NCBI GenBank assembly: GCA_037042915.1
Contig: CM073196.1
Span: 1 to 64,000 of the forward strand
Origin: Auricularia sp. M13
Taxonomy: Eukaryota > Basidiomycota > Agaricomycetes > Auriculariales > Auriculariaceae
Direction: 5' to 3'
DNA: 64,000 nt
This document shows positions 53,275-62,553 of the stretch, one piece after another; within the stretch, counting starts at the first letter, position 1; every line of letters begins with the position of its first letter. Under the pieces are notes generated by a model. It made no database searches and was not told the DNA's origin. It saw nothing but the letters and a program-made list of their open reading frames with translations. The position numbers and the translations under genes were made by a program.

Positions 53275-54974
53275 AAACAGCGATGCAAGCGGACGCGCGC
53301 AAACAGAACAGAGCTACGCGCCACAGACGCGAAGCCGCGGCCAGCGCGGGCAAATGGAAACAGCCCGTGAGCGCTCGCGGAACGGGACGGTGTCCGCGCG
53401 CAAACCAAGCCGGCGAACTGCCAGTGACTTCGAAAGGCAGGTTGGCCCGAAAAATCGAGCGCAGCCAGCACAGAATGCGCGTACGGGAGGGCGCACAGGG
53501 ACGTGACGCGAGCCAGAGCTGCACGCGCACGCGGGATGCAAATGGCGCGGGGATACTGGAACAGCAGTGGCGCATGTCCCGGCGCAGGTAAACAGGAATG
53601 GCACGGCGCCCGGGGACGAATTGCACCACTACGCATGAGCTGCGCGCGTCTCGAGCGCGGGCTTGGGCGTGGATGTGGGCAACACGTTAATGGGCACGGC
53701 GTGCGCAGACGAGGCACGCGCACGACGTTGGCGCGCGCGGGATCTTAGCGGGAATGGGGAAGGAATTCTCTGGCGCAAAATAAACGTCGCGTGCGCGGCA
53801 AGGCGGGTGTGGATGACGACAAAGGCTGGGCGAGGGGCGCGGGAGCCAGGCAACATACCGCGCGGGAGGACAGGGACACGTGCACGCTGGCAGGACGCGC
53901 GCGCACACATGGCGCCAATCGCCTTGCAAGACGCAAGACACGCTGTAGGCGGGCGAGACGAGGAGCGCGGTCGGCCCCAGCATCGGACGCAGTGTTCGGC
54001 TCGCTGCTTGGCACGCAGCACCACCGCTCTGACGTACGCGCTGCGCGTGCTGCGCCGACGCCAAGGCGAGGCGAGCTGACGCTGATGAAGGCAGGCTGAG
54101 CCGTCCACGCACTCTCGCCGCGCCAGTGGAAATGGAAAAGAAAATAAAAGGACGATACTTACGAGGTCAGATTAGAACTTCAATATTGGCACGTCCGCAT
54201 GACCCTTTCACGAGCCGGGAGTGCGCTGTGTCTAGTGGCCGCTGCTGACCTCGGGCCATTCGTCGTCCGAGTCGCTCGTCGCTGGCGAGCTCAGGCTGTG
54301 CGCGTTCCAGGTGCCGCTCAGAGAGCACTGAATTCTGCAAAATAATGCAGGTCAACTATGCAAAGCAAAGCACGCAGACGTTGGCCGGTGATGCGCGCGA
54401 TCTGGAATTGAAGACCAGGAGCGCGTAAATCGTCTGTATGGCCGTCAGATCGCGCGCTCGGAGCCAGAACAGCTGCAACGCACCGTGACCGTGGGCACAT
54501 GGGTGGACGTTCGATCGCTCGCAAGCGGTGGTCACGGCGAGAAGAGAACTTGAAGAGCTGCACCGCGCTTTGCAACTCCGCTCCAGTTCTCTGCTTTCGC
54601 CAATGCGCTGTCGCGCACTTCGCTTTGTCAGTGCTTTGCGCCGCATAGGCAATTTTTAAATCTTCACATGAAGGCCAAATCAATTGCGTGACTGGTATCG
54701 CAGGTTACAGTTCGACTGCCAACACAACCTGCAGGCTCAATGAACCTACGACCTTGCGCTGAATCCAGTCTTCCGCTCGAGCCCACCGTTTATTAAGCAC
54801 GAAGTCATATATATATCAGCTGCTCCGCCGCAGGTCGGACTCTCAGAGTCAGAGAAGTATGTAGAGAACGGGAATATATGGAACGCCGGCCGCGGAACTA
54901 CTGAGGAGAAGTAGAACAGCGGCAGGAAGACCATCACGCCGGTCGGTTCGGGAATCCTGCATCGCGCGCGGTCC
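53275..54974. other. Gene-poor GC-rich stretch
   Basis: I see no supported gene. The multiple overlapping frames have the Arg/Ala/Pro-rich composition expected of random GC-rich DNA. A plus-strand fragment at 54532-54659 reads ARRELEELHRALQLR and ends at a stop. It resembles a coiled coil and could be debris of an old gene, perhaps related to the fragment near 52679-52867, but nothing links them firmly. Confidence 0.45.
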
Positions 54975-55961
54975 GCGGAGGAAGAGGCAGCTACGGATGA
55001 AGCGGTGAGCAGTAATTACGATGCGGGGGACAAAGAGCATCGAGGGGCAGATCCAGGTGCGTGCGGGCACGGAGGAAATAGTGAAGCAACCCGCGCGCGC
55101 GCGCGCGTGGAATCCACAAATAATCAGTTCCGGGGGAGTAGCGATCATGTGGCGAGTATTCGAGTATGAAGGGAAAATATTGCACATCACAATGGGCGCT
55201 ATTTCGTCGCGTGGATAGACGAGTGCGCGTCGATATTCGCCAATCGCATTGTCGAGTGCGTCACGAGAACTCGAGATTGAAGTGAATCTGAGTGGCGTGA
55301 GTCACGTGTTTTCAGAAGAGATAAGTTCGCAACGCTGAAGTCAACCATAACATAGCACATCCAGAAGCGCGGTCGGCCACTCTAGCGTGTACATATGCAG
55401 CGCGAGCCCAAGGTCTCAGCGTTTGCTGGAGGTGCAGCTGCCAGTGCAGGGGCCGAGAATCGCGGGATGATAGCATCGAGGAGCAGACGCGTGCGAGGAA
55501 GCAATGGTGTAGCAATCAGTGCCGGCGCGGGAGACCAACAGAGGGGATGAAGGGCAGATTGCACCGGTACCTGTGGCGAGGAACCGACGAGCCTGCGCAA
55601 GATCTTAAGCATCGAAAGCGGATGAGCGACAAGGGCGCGAACGCGCGATGTCACGGTGCGGCTAAGTGAGGGACGTCTAAAGCGCGCGGACGGGCGAAGA
55701 GCCTGCGCGAGATTCGCAAGCTACTATATCCGACCGCGAGAACTGGAGAACTACGACACATCGCGCACAGCTGGCAGGAACTCCGATGTGTACTTATATG
55801 AATCGCGCGTGCGACAGCTCGAGGTCGAAGGTGTTCGCTCGCGCGAGCAGCAGCGGCGGATGAAGGTGTGTTGATGCAGCTACGGATTAAGCTGCAAGAA
55901 GCGCCCAGGAAGGGATCAGGAATCGCGGGGAGAAGCATGCGAGGAGCAGGCGCGGGCGAGG
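54975..55961. repeat. Decayed dispersed repeat, three degenerate pieces
   Basis: Three stretches share wording. Around 54978-55060 there is gcagctacggatgaagc followed by gagcatcgaggggcag. At 55456-55498 there is gaatcgcgggatgatagc followed by gaggagcagacgcgtgcg. At 55878-55961 there is gcagctacggattaagc followed by gaatcgcggggagaagc and gaggagcaggcgcgg. The spacing is about 450 bp. They may be remnants of one element or of a decayed tandem array. A (CG)n run lies at 55091-55106. Confidence 0.5.
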
Positions 55962-56297
55962 CGAGAGAAGGCGTCGTGCAGGGGGCGCGATAGGCACGCG
56001 GTCGGGGTCGCGCGAGGCACGCGGAGGCCACGTGAGCGAGCGAGTCGAGTCGAGAGCGCCCTAATTGCGAGCGAGACTGGGGCGAGCTGAATTCGTAGCA
56101 ATATGTGACGAGAGCAACGATTTTCATAAGTAAGAAATACGAATGGAAGCGGCGGGGCGGAGGGGCGGGAGCGGAGAGCGGAGTCGGCGGCAATCCGGGC
56201 GGGGTACGGTTCTCCTCGTCGCCAGCAAGCCCGAAGAAGTCCAGACACCGCCGAGGTGCTCTGCCACACGCTCCTTTAACCCAGCCAGCCAGCCGCT
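55962..56297 (+). promoter_or_regulatory. Upstream region of the membrane-protein gene
   Basis: This interval directly precedes the predicted start codon at 56298. It is GC-rich and becomes pyrimidine-rich close to the start (ctcctttaacccagccagcc), as in many basidiomycete promoters. I see no clear TATA box in its last 200 bp. The exact transcription start cannot be placed. Confidence 0.35.
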
Positions 56298-59200
56298 ATG
56301 CCTGGCATCTGGCGCCCCCACCATGTATCCGTCGCCGTCGTTGCCCGCCAAGGTGCGCGCACGGCCCGCCGTCTAGCCCTAGCAGAAGCTGATGCACCAG
56401 CGCCGCAGGCACCGACGTCCCGACGCAGACTACCACCCCCTCGACGGCCCCGGCTACCACCCCGTGCGTGTCCTGCCCTGCCCTGGAACATCTGCAGCCC
56501 GGCGCTGGCGCTGACATATCGCCCGCCTTTACAGGACGACGCCGCCGGCGACGACGACGCCGCGCACGACGCCCACTCCCACGCCCACGCCCACCCCGAC
56601 GCCGTCCGACACCCAGTCCGCGTCCACGCCGAGCACAACGTGCGTCCTTTCTGTTGTCTCCGTGCCGCTGATGATCACCGCGTGCTCACCCGCCCTGGTT
56701 CTGCGTGCGCAGCCCGCCGCCGACGACGACCGACTCGCAGACGCTGCCGCCCTCCCAGACGCCCGGCTCCACGCTCACCGTGCCCGGCCCAGACGGCGGC
56801 TTCACCACCTCGATTGTCTTTGGCGACGACCCGGGCGGCGTCGGCAGTAACCCCTCTGGCGGCGCCGGACTGCCCGATAATAACAATGGCGGAGGCGGTA
56901 GCAAGGGGTTTTGGAATAATAAGGGCGCCGTTGCGGGCGTATTTTGTGAGTTTTGTTTCGCATTTTTTGCCCAGTCTGCCGTCCATCGCCTCTCGCCCCT
57001 GCTGCCTCTACCGCTCGCCATCCCAACCTCCCTTGCTCGCGCGCCAGCCATCCTTGCGCGCCCACTCCGCCCCTGCGCCTGGCCCGGGCCTCACCGTTCC
57101 CCCACTCACCGTCGACGTCGGCCTCCGTTTCCGGCTCAGCCGCGAGCACTGGGCTTCGCGCACACTGCTCGCGCGCATCGCTGTGCACACCGCCAGCACG
57201 GCGTCCGTCCATGCTCCACGCTCCACGCTCCGTGATACCTGTCCGCCGCCCCACCTATGATCATCGCCCGCCCTTCTTCGCTGTTTCATCTGCGCGCGCG
57301 TCTGGGCCTATGCACCCGCCCGTGCTTCGCTCCCCGCGCCGCGGGCTAGCAACGGGCAGACTTTCTGCGCGCACTCGATGCGCAGAAGACTGCGGCGTTG
57401 CAGGCTCGCAACGGGTAGACGTTGTCCAGACATCGGTCGCGTGACGATCTGCACTGCGCCCTGAGGATCCTGGGACGTGCTCGTCGCATGGTGTGACAGA
57501 CTCGCGCGCAGGCGCCCAAATGTCTGCGAAGCCGCTAGCTGCCCATCCCGCGGGCTGCGCTCCCATGACGACTGCTCGCGCGTGCGCGGTTACCCCGTTC
57601 GCGCCGCTGTGGCTGCTACGAAGACGCCGCCTGCCGCTTGACGTTCTCGCGCGTCCTTCTCGTTCGCCCCCACGCGCGACTTACGGCGCTTACGCCTCCC
57701 CGTCCTCCTTTCGTTCTTCTTTCGTCCTTCCTCCTTCGCCCCGGCTGGCTCGTCATGGCGCAGCACCAGCACAGCGCGCGCGCGCTACTCCATGCCTCAA
57801 CGCAGGGCGCGAAGTGGAAGCGCAACGGGACCGAGTGCGCCAGCAGCTTCGGTCCGCGTGGAGTGCCTGGGTCGCGAAGGCGCTAGGCGCGCAGCTGCTG
57901 GCGGACGAACGGGACGGTGGGCGCAAGCAGACCCAGCCTGCGAAGACGCCAGGCGGGCCATGTTGTAGTCCAGCGGGCCGCCCCGAGCCTATCGCGCGCA
58001 GGCGGTACGCAAGCCCGTGCTGCTCTTCGGCCGCGCGCATGTGTCACTTTGCATGTGCCCGGCCCCGCCGTCGATTTCCCCGCGCGCGCGCACTCTCGCG
58101 GGGCGTGGTGGCCCTGCGAGGCTGCGAACGAACAGATGGGCGTGGGCGCGGCGCGTGCTGCGAGCTGGTCAAGTCGCAGTCCAGCGGGGCGTGGGCGCGA
58201 GCAGGTTTGACACGGGCCCACGCGCGCTGGCGAAGGCACTCGGCGCGAGCTCAGTCCGGAAGGCGGAAGGCGCCACCAGCTGCGGCCCGCAGATGTGCAC
58301 TTGTCGCTGCCTCGACGGCAAGGCGATAAGCGGGCATGATTGAAGTCCAGCGCGAGCGGGTACGGTCCGCGCTCGCGCATGCTGGAGTGCCTGTGCCGCG
58401 AGCCTGCGCTGCTCTTCTCAGCTCGCCGGTGCCGACCCGCGCGCGTTCCCGCTCTGCACGCTCTTGTGAGGCGCAATTTGTCCCACGAACGATTGGATAC
58501 ACTCGCGTGGGCGCCGCAGCACGACGCGACGGCGATGCCGCGAGTTGGCGACGTCGAGTGAACGGGACGCAGGGCACGAGCAGGCGCCGTCGCGTCTGCG
58601 CTCTGTCGTTCGTTCACGTCGCGCTGCGCCGACGTGCACCCTCGGACTGCGCGCTCGACTTTGCATCCGCCATGCGCGCGCAGCTCGAGTCAAGTCCGTT
58701 ACAAGCTCGCGGCGGTCCGACGTCGCCCGGCGCTGCTCGTAGCTGCGCGTACTTTGCCCATTGTCTGTCGCCACCAACCAGCACCACGCATTCGTAGTAG
58801 CTTCACGCGCATATGCGCCGCTTCCTATCCTTCCTCGACCCGCCGTCAGCATTCTTCATTGCCCTTTCCGCCCGCGCTGCATCACGCTGACTGACACCTT
58901 CCCGCAGCCCTCGCCGGCCTCGCCGCGCTCGCCGTCGTCATCGCGATCCTGACCAACTGCATCCGCCGCTCGCGCGCCAAGCGGTACGACCGCGATCTGG
59001 CCGCTGCAGTGTCCACACCCGTTGTCGCGTACCAAGACGAGGATGGCGGGGACGAGCCGCGGTACCCGCTTCCCAAAGACTCGTACGACATGCACGAGTT
59101 CGGGCCGCCCGCCGCGCAGCAGTACGGCGGGCACCCGTACGCGAACCCCGGCGCGGCGGGCATGGCGGGCATGGGCGCCGCGGCGTACTGGAACCAGCAC

Positions 59201-60146
59201 CACCCGCAGCAACCGCACCAACAGGATTACGGCTACAACGGCGGAGGATACGGCCCGCAGCAGGGCGGATACGTGCAGCCACAGAGCACGGGGATGAGCT
59301 ACCCGTACAGCGACACGAGCGGGTCGTCGTACCCGAGCACGTACTCGGACCCGCGCTACCAGCAGTACCAGCAGCCGTACGCCGACCCGCGGTACAACCA
59401 GCCGCCCGCTCCGCCGGCGGCTGCGGCGTACCCCGAGCCGCGCGGGGCGTACCAGCAGATGCAGCGCCAGGAGCAGCTGAACCGCGCGCTGAGCCAGCGC
59501 AGTGCCGCGCCGACGTACCAGAGCGCCGGGTGGACGCAGCAGCAGCTGCAGGAGCCGCCGCAGAGCTCGCCCGGCCTCGCCGGGCTCGTCGCTGCTGCTG
59601 GGTTGGCCGCGTCGTCGTCGACTACGCCGCCGCCGCCGCATCGTGCGTTGCTTTGCCTTTTTCCTTTGTCTTCTCAAAGCTGACTCGTTTTTCTTTTTGA
59701 TGTTGATGTGGATGCAGCATCGAACTCGCCGCCGCCCGCAGACGTGAAGGTGCATCCTGATGCACAACAGCAGCAGCAGCCGGGCAACACGAGCGAGGGC
59801 GAGCTACCGAACCCGTTCCGCCGCTCGCACGAGAGCGCGAGCTATGAATGGGGCGACGACGACGACTATGCCGGCGCGCAGGGCGGGCGGGTGCTCAAGG
59901 TGCGTTTAGTGTTTTGCTCCTCCCTTCCCTTCCACTTCCTTCGTCGCGGCTGTCGCCGCCCTTTTTTCTTCCTCTCTGCGTCGCTGCCTAGCTTCGGTCC
60001 GCGCCCCACCTCCCGTTCGCTGCCTTTCTCCGTCGGCGCCGCCCTGCACTCTTCGCTTACCTTCCCTTCGTTCGCTTCTTTTCCCTCTCCTTCACTTCAA
60101 GTACGGCTTGCTGACGCACATGCCCGCGCAGGTCGCGAACGAGTAA
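56298..60146 (+). CDS. Thr/Pro-rich single-pass membrane protein (SKG6/Mid2-like type), 7 exons
   Basis: Predicted exons are 56298-56352, 56409-56463, 56535-56639, 56713-56945, 58908-59642, 59718-59899 and 60132-60146, giving 459 aa; every junction is GT-AG and phase-consistent. Residues about 19-110 are Thr/Pro-rich (TTTP, TPTPTP), as in O-mannosylated wall or surface domains. NNKGAVAGVF, around residues 140-149, leads into one hydrophobic segment (about 143-164, GLAALAVVIAIL) followed by basic CIRRSRAKRY. The remaining C-terminus is Tyr/Gln/Pro-rich and acidic near the end (GDDDDYAG), and the last exon gives VANE. There is no strong N-terminal signal peptide, so the membrane segment may act as a signal anchor. 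Similar mucin-like proteins are common in Agaricomycetes; their roles, perhaps wall sensing or polarity, are not established here. The weakest points are the first junction and the last acceptor: AG at 60101 is an in-frame alternative. Confidence 0.8.
56946..58907 (+). other. Unusually long intron (1962 bp) of the membrane-protein gene
   Basis: The donor GTGAGT lies directly after the conserved KGAVAGVF codons. The acceptor cccgcag is preceded by two overlapping CTGAC branch-type motifs. The split codon (T plus CC) restores the frame straight into the membrane segment. The other introns of this gene are 56-75 bp, except the last (232 bp). The interior is GC-rich and holds overlapping low-complexity frames, none convincing as a nested gene. 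Loosely repeated motifs recur: gtccagcg near 57967, 58178 and 58344, and ggagtgcctg near 57860 and 58384. They suggest an old insertion or tandem expansion. Confidence 0.75.
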
Positions 60147-60375
60147 AACGGCGCGCGAGGAGGGATGCACTGTCTGTTGTTGGACTATTCTTGCTGTCTG
60201 TCTGCCGCTTCGACCTCCGCATTTACCCTTTGTTTATTGCGCTAGTTTGGCTCGCTACTGACTTGTGTCTCGTTCTCGTTCGCTTATGGGGAATATATCT
60301 TGTGCTAGTTCGTTTTTGGTGTGCGTGCGTGCGTGCGCAGTGCAATGCTGGATGCCAGGGTGAGATTACAGCGAC

Positions 60376-61841
60376 TCAGAGCTGTGGGCTAATATCTAAG
60401 CGCTTTCCAGCGCAGAGTCTGCAAAGAAGACCGATCCAAACCGGGTCGGTGCTGATGCTTATGCTCGGTGCAGCCAGCAGAAGTTCCAATGCTGCTTGAG
60501 GCCGCACAGGAGGTCTGCTCCGCCTGACAATAGGCACCCAAACGGCGAGGACAAAGTCTCTGTTGGATCGATCAGCGTCCATTCGAATCGTACAGAGATT
60601 CGGCGCGCACGGTGCATGATTTTTCTTAAACGCCGCAAGCATAGTGGCACCCAACTGGCGTTTTGCGTGGTCAGAGTCTAGTTTGAAGAGGATGTCCACG
60701 AGCAATCGTGCGGCGTCTGGGTACAACTGCGATATATCGTAGTGTTTCCTATGACCTTGATGCGGCGCGCTGCAGTTTGCGGCGAGGCAGTTGCAGGTCT
60801 CGCCGATTGTGTGCCTCCGCTCGAGCAAGGTTTTGAGATGGCTGGAGAAGCTGTGCTCCTGTGGACCAGTGGAAACGAGTACTTGCCACAGTCCAAATGC
60901 TGCTTCCTTGAAGAACATGCAGTTGATATGAAGACCGCAGAGCCTGGCGGCAATTCCGTGTCAGCATCATTATTCGTGACGGTGTAAATTGATGCCGCAC
61001 CGAAAGCGCACGGGCGTTTTGCTCTCAACGCGGTCGAGAACCTCGTCCCAGGGCACCTCACCGCGGCTTTCAAGTGTGCTCCTGATATCTTGGTCTCCGG
61101 CCGCCATTAAAATGTCGTTGAGCCGCTAGCATGGATAGTTCACCTCCGAGAATAACACAATCCGAACCACAAACTGTACCTGGAGAGATGTTCGCGCTAG
61201 TGGTGCGTAATATGTCCTTGTGTCCTCGTCGAAGAATTGAAATGCTGGGATTCCAACGTCGAATCTTAACTGTATATCCTGTAAAACGCCACACACGCGC
61301 TCGAGCGTCGCGCCGTCACGGTCGAGCTGATTTGCAATTTCAGTCTGTTCCTGTCTACAGCTATGTATCAGCATCTCGAAGTCGTAATGGGAGGGAGGGA
61401 AACAAACGCCTGGGACAGCCCCAGGTACAGTTGAATGACATTGATCTGCTCGATGAGATGCTGGCGCAGTGCGTCAACATCTTTCTTGCTACCCAGGATA
61501 CTCCACGCGGCGCTTCCCCAGTGCTTCTGCCAGGTTGAGCCTGAGAAATACGCTTCCGCACGCTTGATCTTCTGCAGGATGCTACGCAGCACGTCGTGAC
61601 AGCGCGCGAGTGCAGCACGAAGGCCGTTTATGACGTCGGGCCTCAGCGTTTTGCGCCGTCGATCAACGAAGGTTTGTATGCTCTGCAGGGCGTCGATGAA
61701 GATGTCGACATCTGCGGTGAGCGACCGAATTTCAGCGCAAGCGCCGGTGGCGTCGTCGAGTGCCGCGCGGAGCTGCCACGCAAGTTGCAGGACGGTCACG
61801 ATGTCGCCGAAGGAGCCGAATGTAAAGGATGCCGACATCAT
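60376..61841 (-). CDS. Protein with GSFGD-type helical N-terminal domain, 4 exons
   Basis: The predicted exons, in transcript order, are 61841-61408, 61360-61180, 61125-61001 and 60943-60376, giving about 435 aa; all junctions are GT-AG and phase-consistent. The start MMSASFTFGSFGD opens a helical domain (about residues 1-145) like the N-termini of large Agaricomycete families that often continue into ubiquitin-like or STAND-type domains. Such families are often linked to signalling or heterokaryon-type recognition, but no such role can be shown here. The second and third exons include TLERVCGVLQDIQLRFDVG and ESRGEVPWDEVLDRVESKTP. The C-terminus has a Cys-rich CNCLAANC and no domain I recognise. 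The first intron has two acceptors (61361 or 61355). If the third intron is not spliced, the protein stops at 60970 with 256 aa; the CTGAC branch site and phase fit favour splicing. The last about 50 residues are the least certain. Confidence 0.55.
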
Positions 61842-62226
61842 CCACGGCTCCCTCAGGTGCGGGGCAAGTGAGAGCACTTCGGTGCTGATCCGCAACCCAG
61901 TAGGCTTTATATGTGCACAGCAAGGGTTGCGGTTCGCGCAGCGTTCTGAATTCCGCCGCTGAATTGGCACTCGATAGGACAGAACCCGAGCAGCACTTGG
62001 ACAGGCGCTGAGCACTGCTTCGCACGCAATCAAACTGAATACAGTGCGCCGGTTGAACGTTGAACACTGGCAATTGCGGCTCACGAGAGCTCGCCTCAAT
62101 CGCCTGATTGGTCTCTTGCAAGACCAGCGATCCCGCGCCATCCTCGCACGTCCAGAGACGAGTGTGTCAACGCGAGGATGAATGTGTGACAGACTGCGGT
62201 GCCTTTGAACAACTTCACCGTCGACT
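61842..62226 (-). promoter_or_regulatory. Upstream region of the GSFGD-domain gene
   Basis: About 385 bp lie between the start codon at 61841 and the likely edge of the LTR. The minus-strand frame stays open upstream of the chosen ATG, but the extra residues are low in quality and the family starts with the short Met-Ser-Ser-Phe-like lead, so I treat them as untranslated. No clear TATA box is visible. Confidence 0.35.
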
Positions 62227-62553
62227 TGTGAGAGCTCGCTACGTCGGAGCGAGATCACGCGAGGTCGAGGTCGTGCGAGGTCGAGGCGAGGCAGCGAGAG
62301 TGCAAAGAGAAATCTAAGCGGTGTTGCAAGCGTACTGTAACTACAAATGAGACTGAGGAATATATACAATCGGACGAGGGACAGGAGAGATCAGGCGGAA
62401 TGAGAATATGAGAGTACGGACCGAGATATAGTGTACATGGATAACGGGATCATCGGAAGAGGTCATCGCGAACGGGACTGATGACGGGGAGCACGGGGCG
62501 TGCGAGGCGGGCGTCGGGAGCCGGGTGATGCGTGCGGGGACCGTGCCATCACA
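62227..62553 (-). repeat. 3' LTR of the Ty3/Gypsy element
   Basis: The right boundary (62553) is set by the polypurine tract just outside it and the TGTGATGG start on the minus strand. The left boundary is uncertain: TGTGA at 62227, TGTGA at 62185 and TGTAA at 62336 would all give a TG...CA LTR with a 5-bp terminal inverted repeat. A TATATATT box at 62360-62367 implies transcript start near 62330, so the LTR should extend left of 62336; I prefer 62227. The host-side flank that would carry the target-site duplication is at 62222-62226 under that choice. Confidence 0.6.

Noticed and set aside
53629-54112. Several overlapping 90-160 codon frames on both strands
   Set aside because: They shadow one another, are rich in Ala/Arg/Ser, and have no splice-supported extension or recognisable motif.
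56324-56376. Alternative start MYPSPSLPAK for the membrane-protein gene
   Set aside because: Its phase at the first donor fits neither nearby acceptor, whereas the ATG at 56298 fits the acceptor at 56408.
57493-58329. 278-codon frame inside the long intron as a nested gene
   Set aside because: It has Arg/Ala-rich low-complexity composition typical of random GC-rich DNA and no domain, and equally long frames overlap it on the other strand.
61842-62369. N-terminal extension of the GSFGD-domain gene (frame open to 62369)
   Set aside because: The extra residues do not resemble the family and part of the frame lies in the LTR. The family-like start is at 61841.
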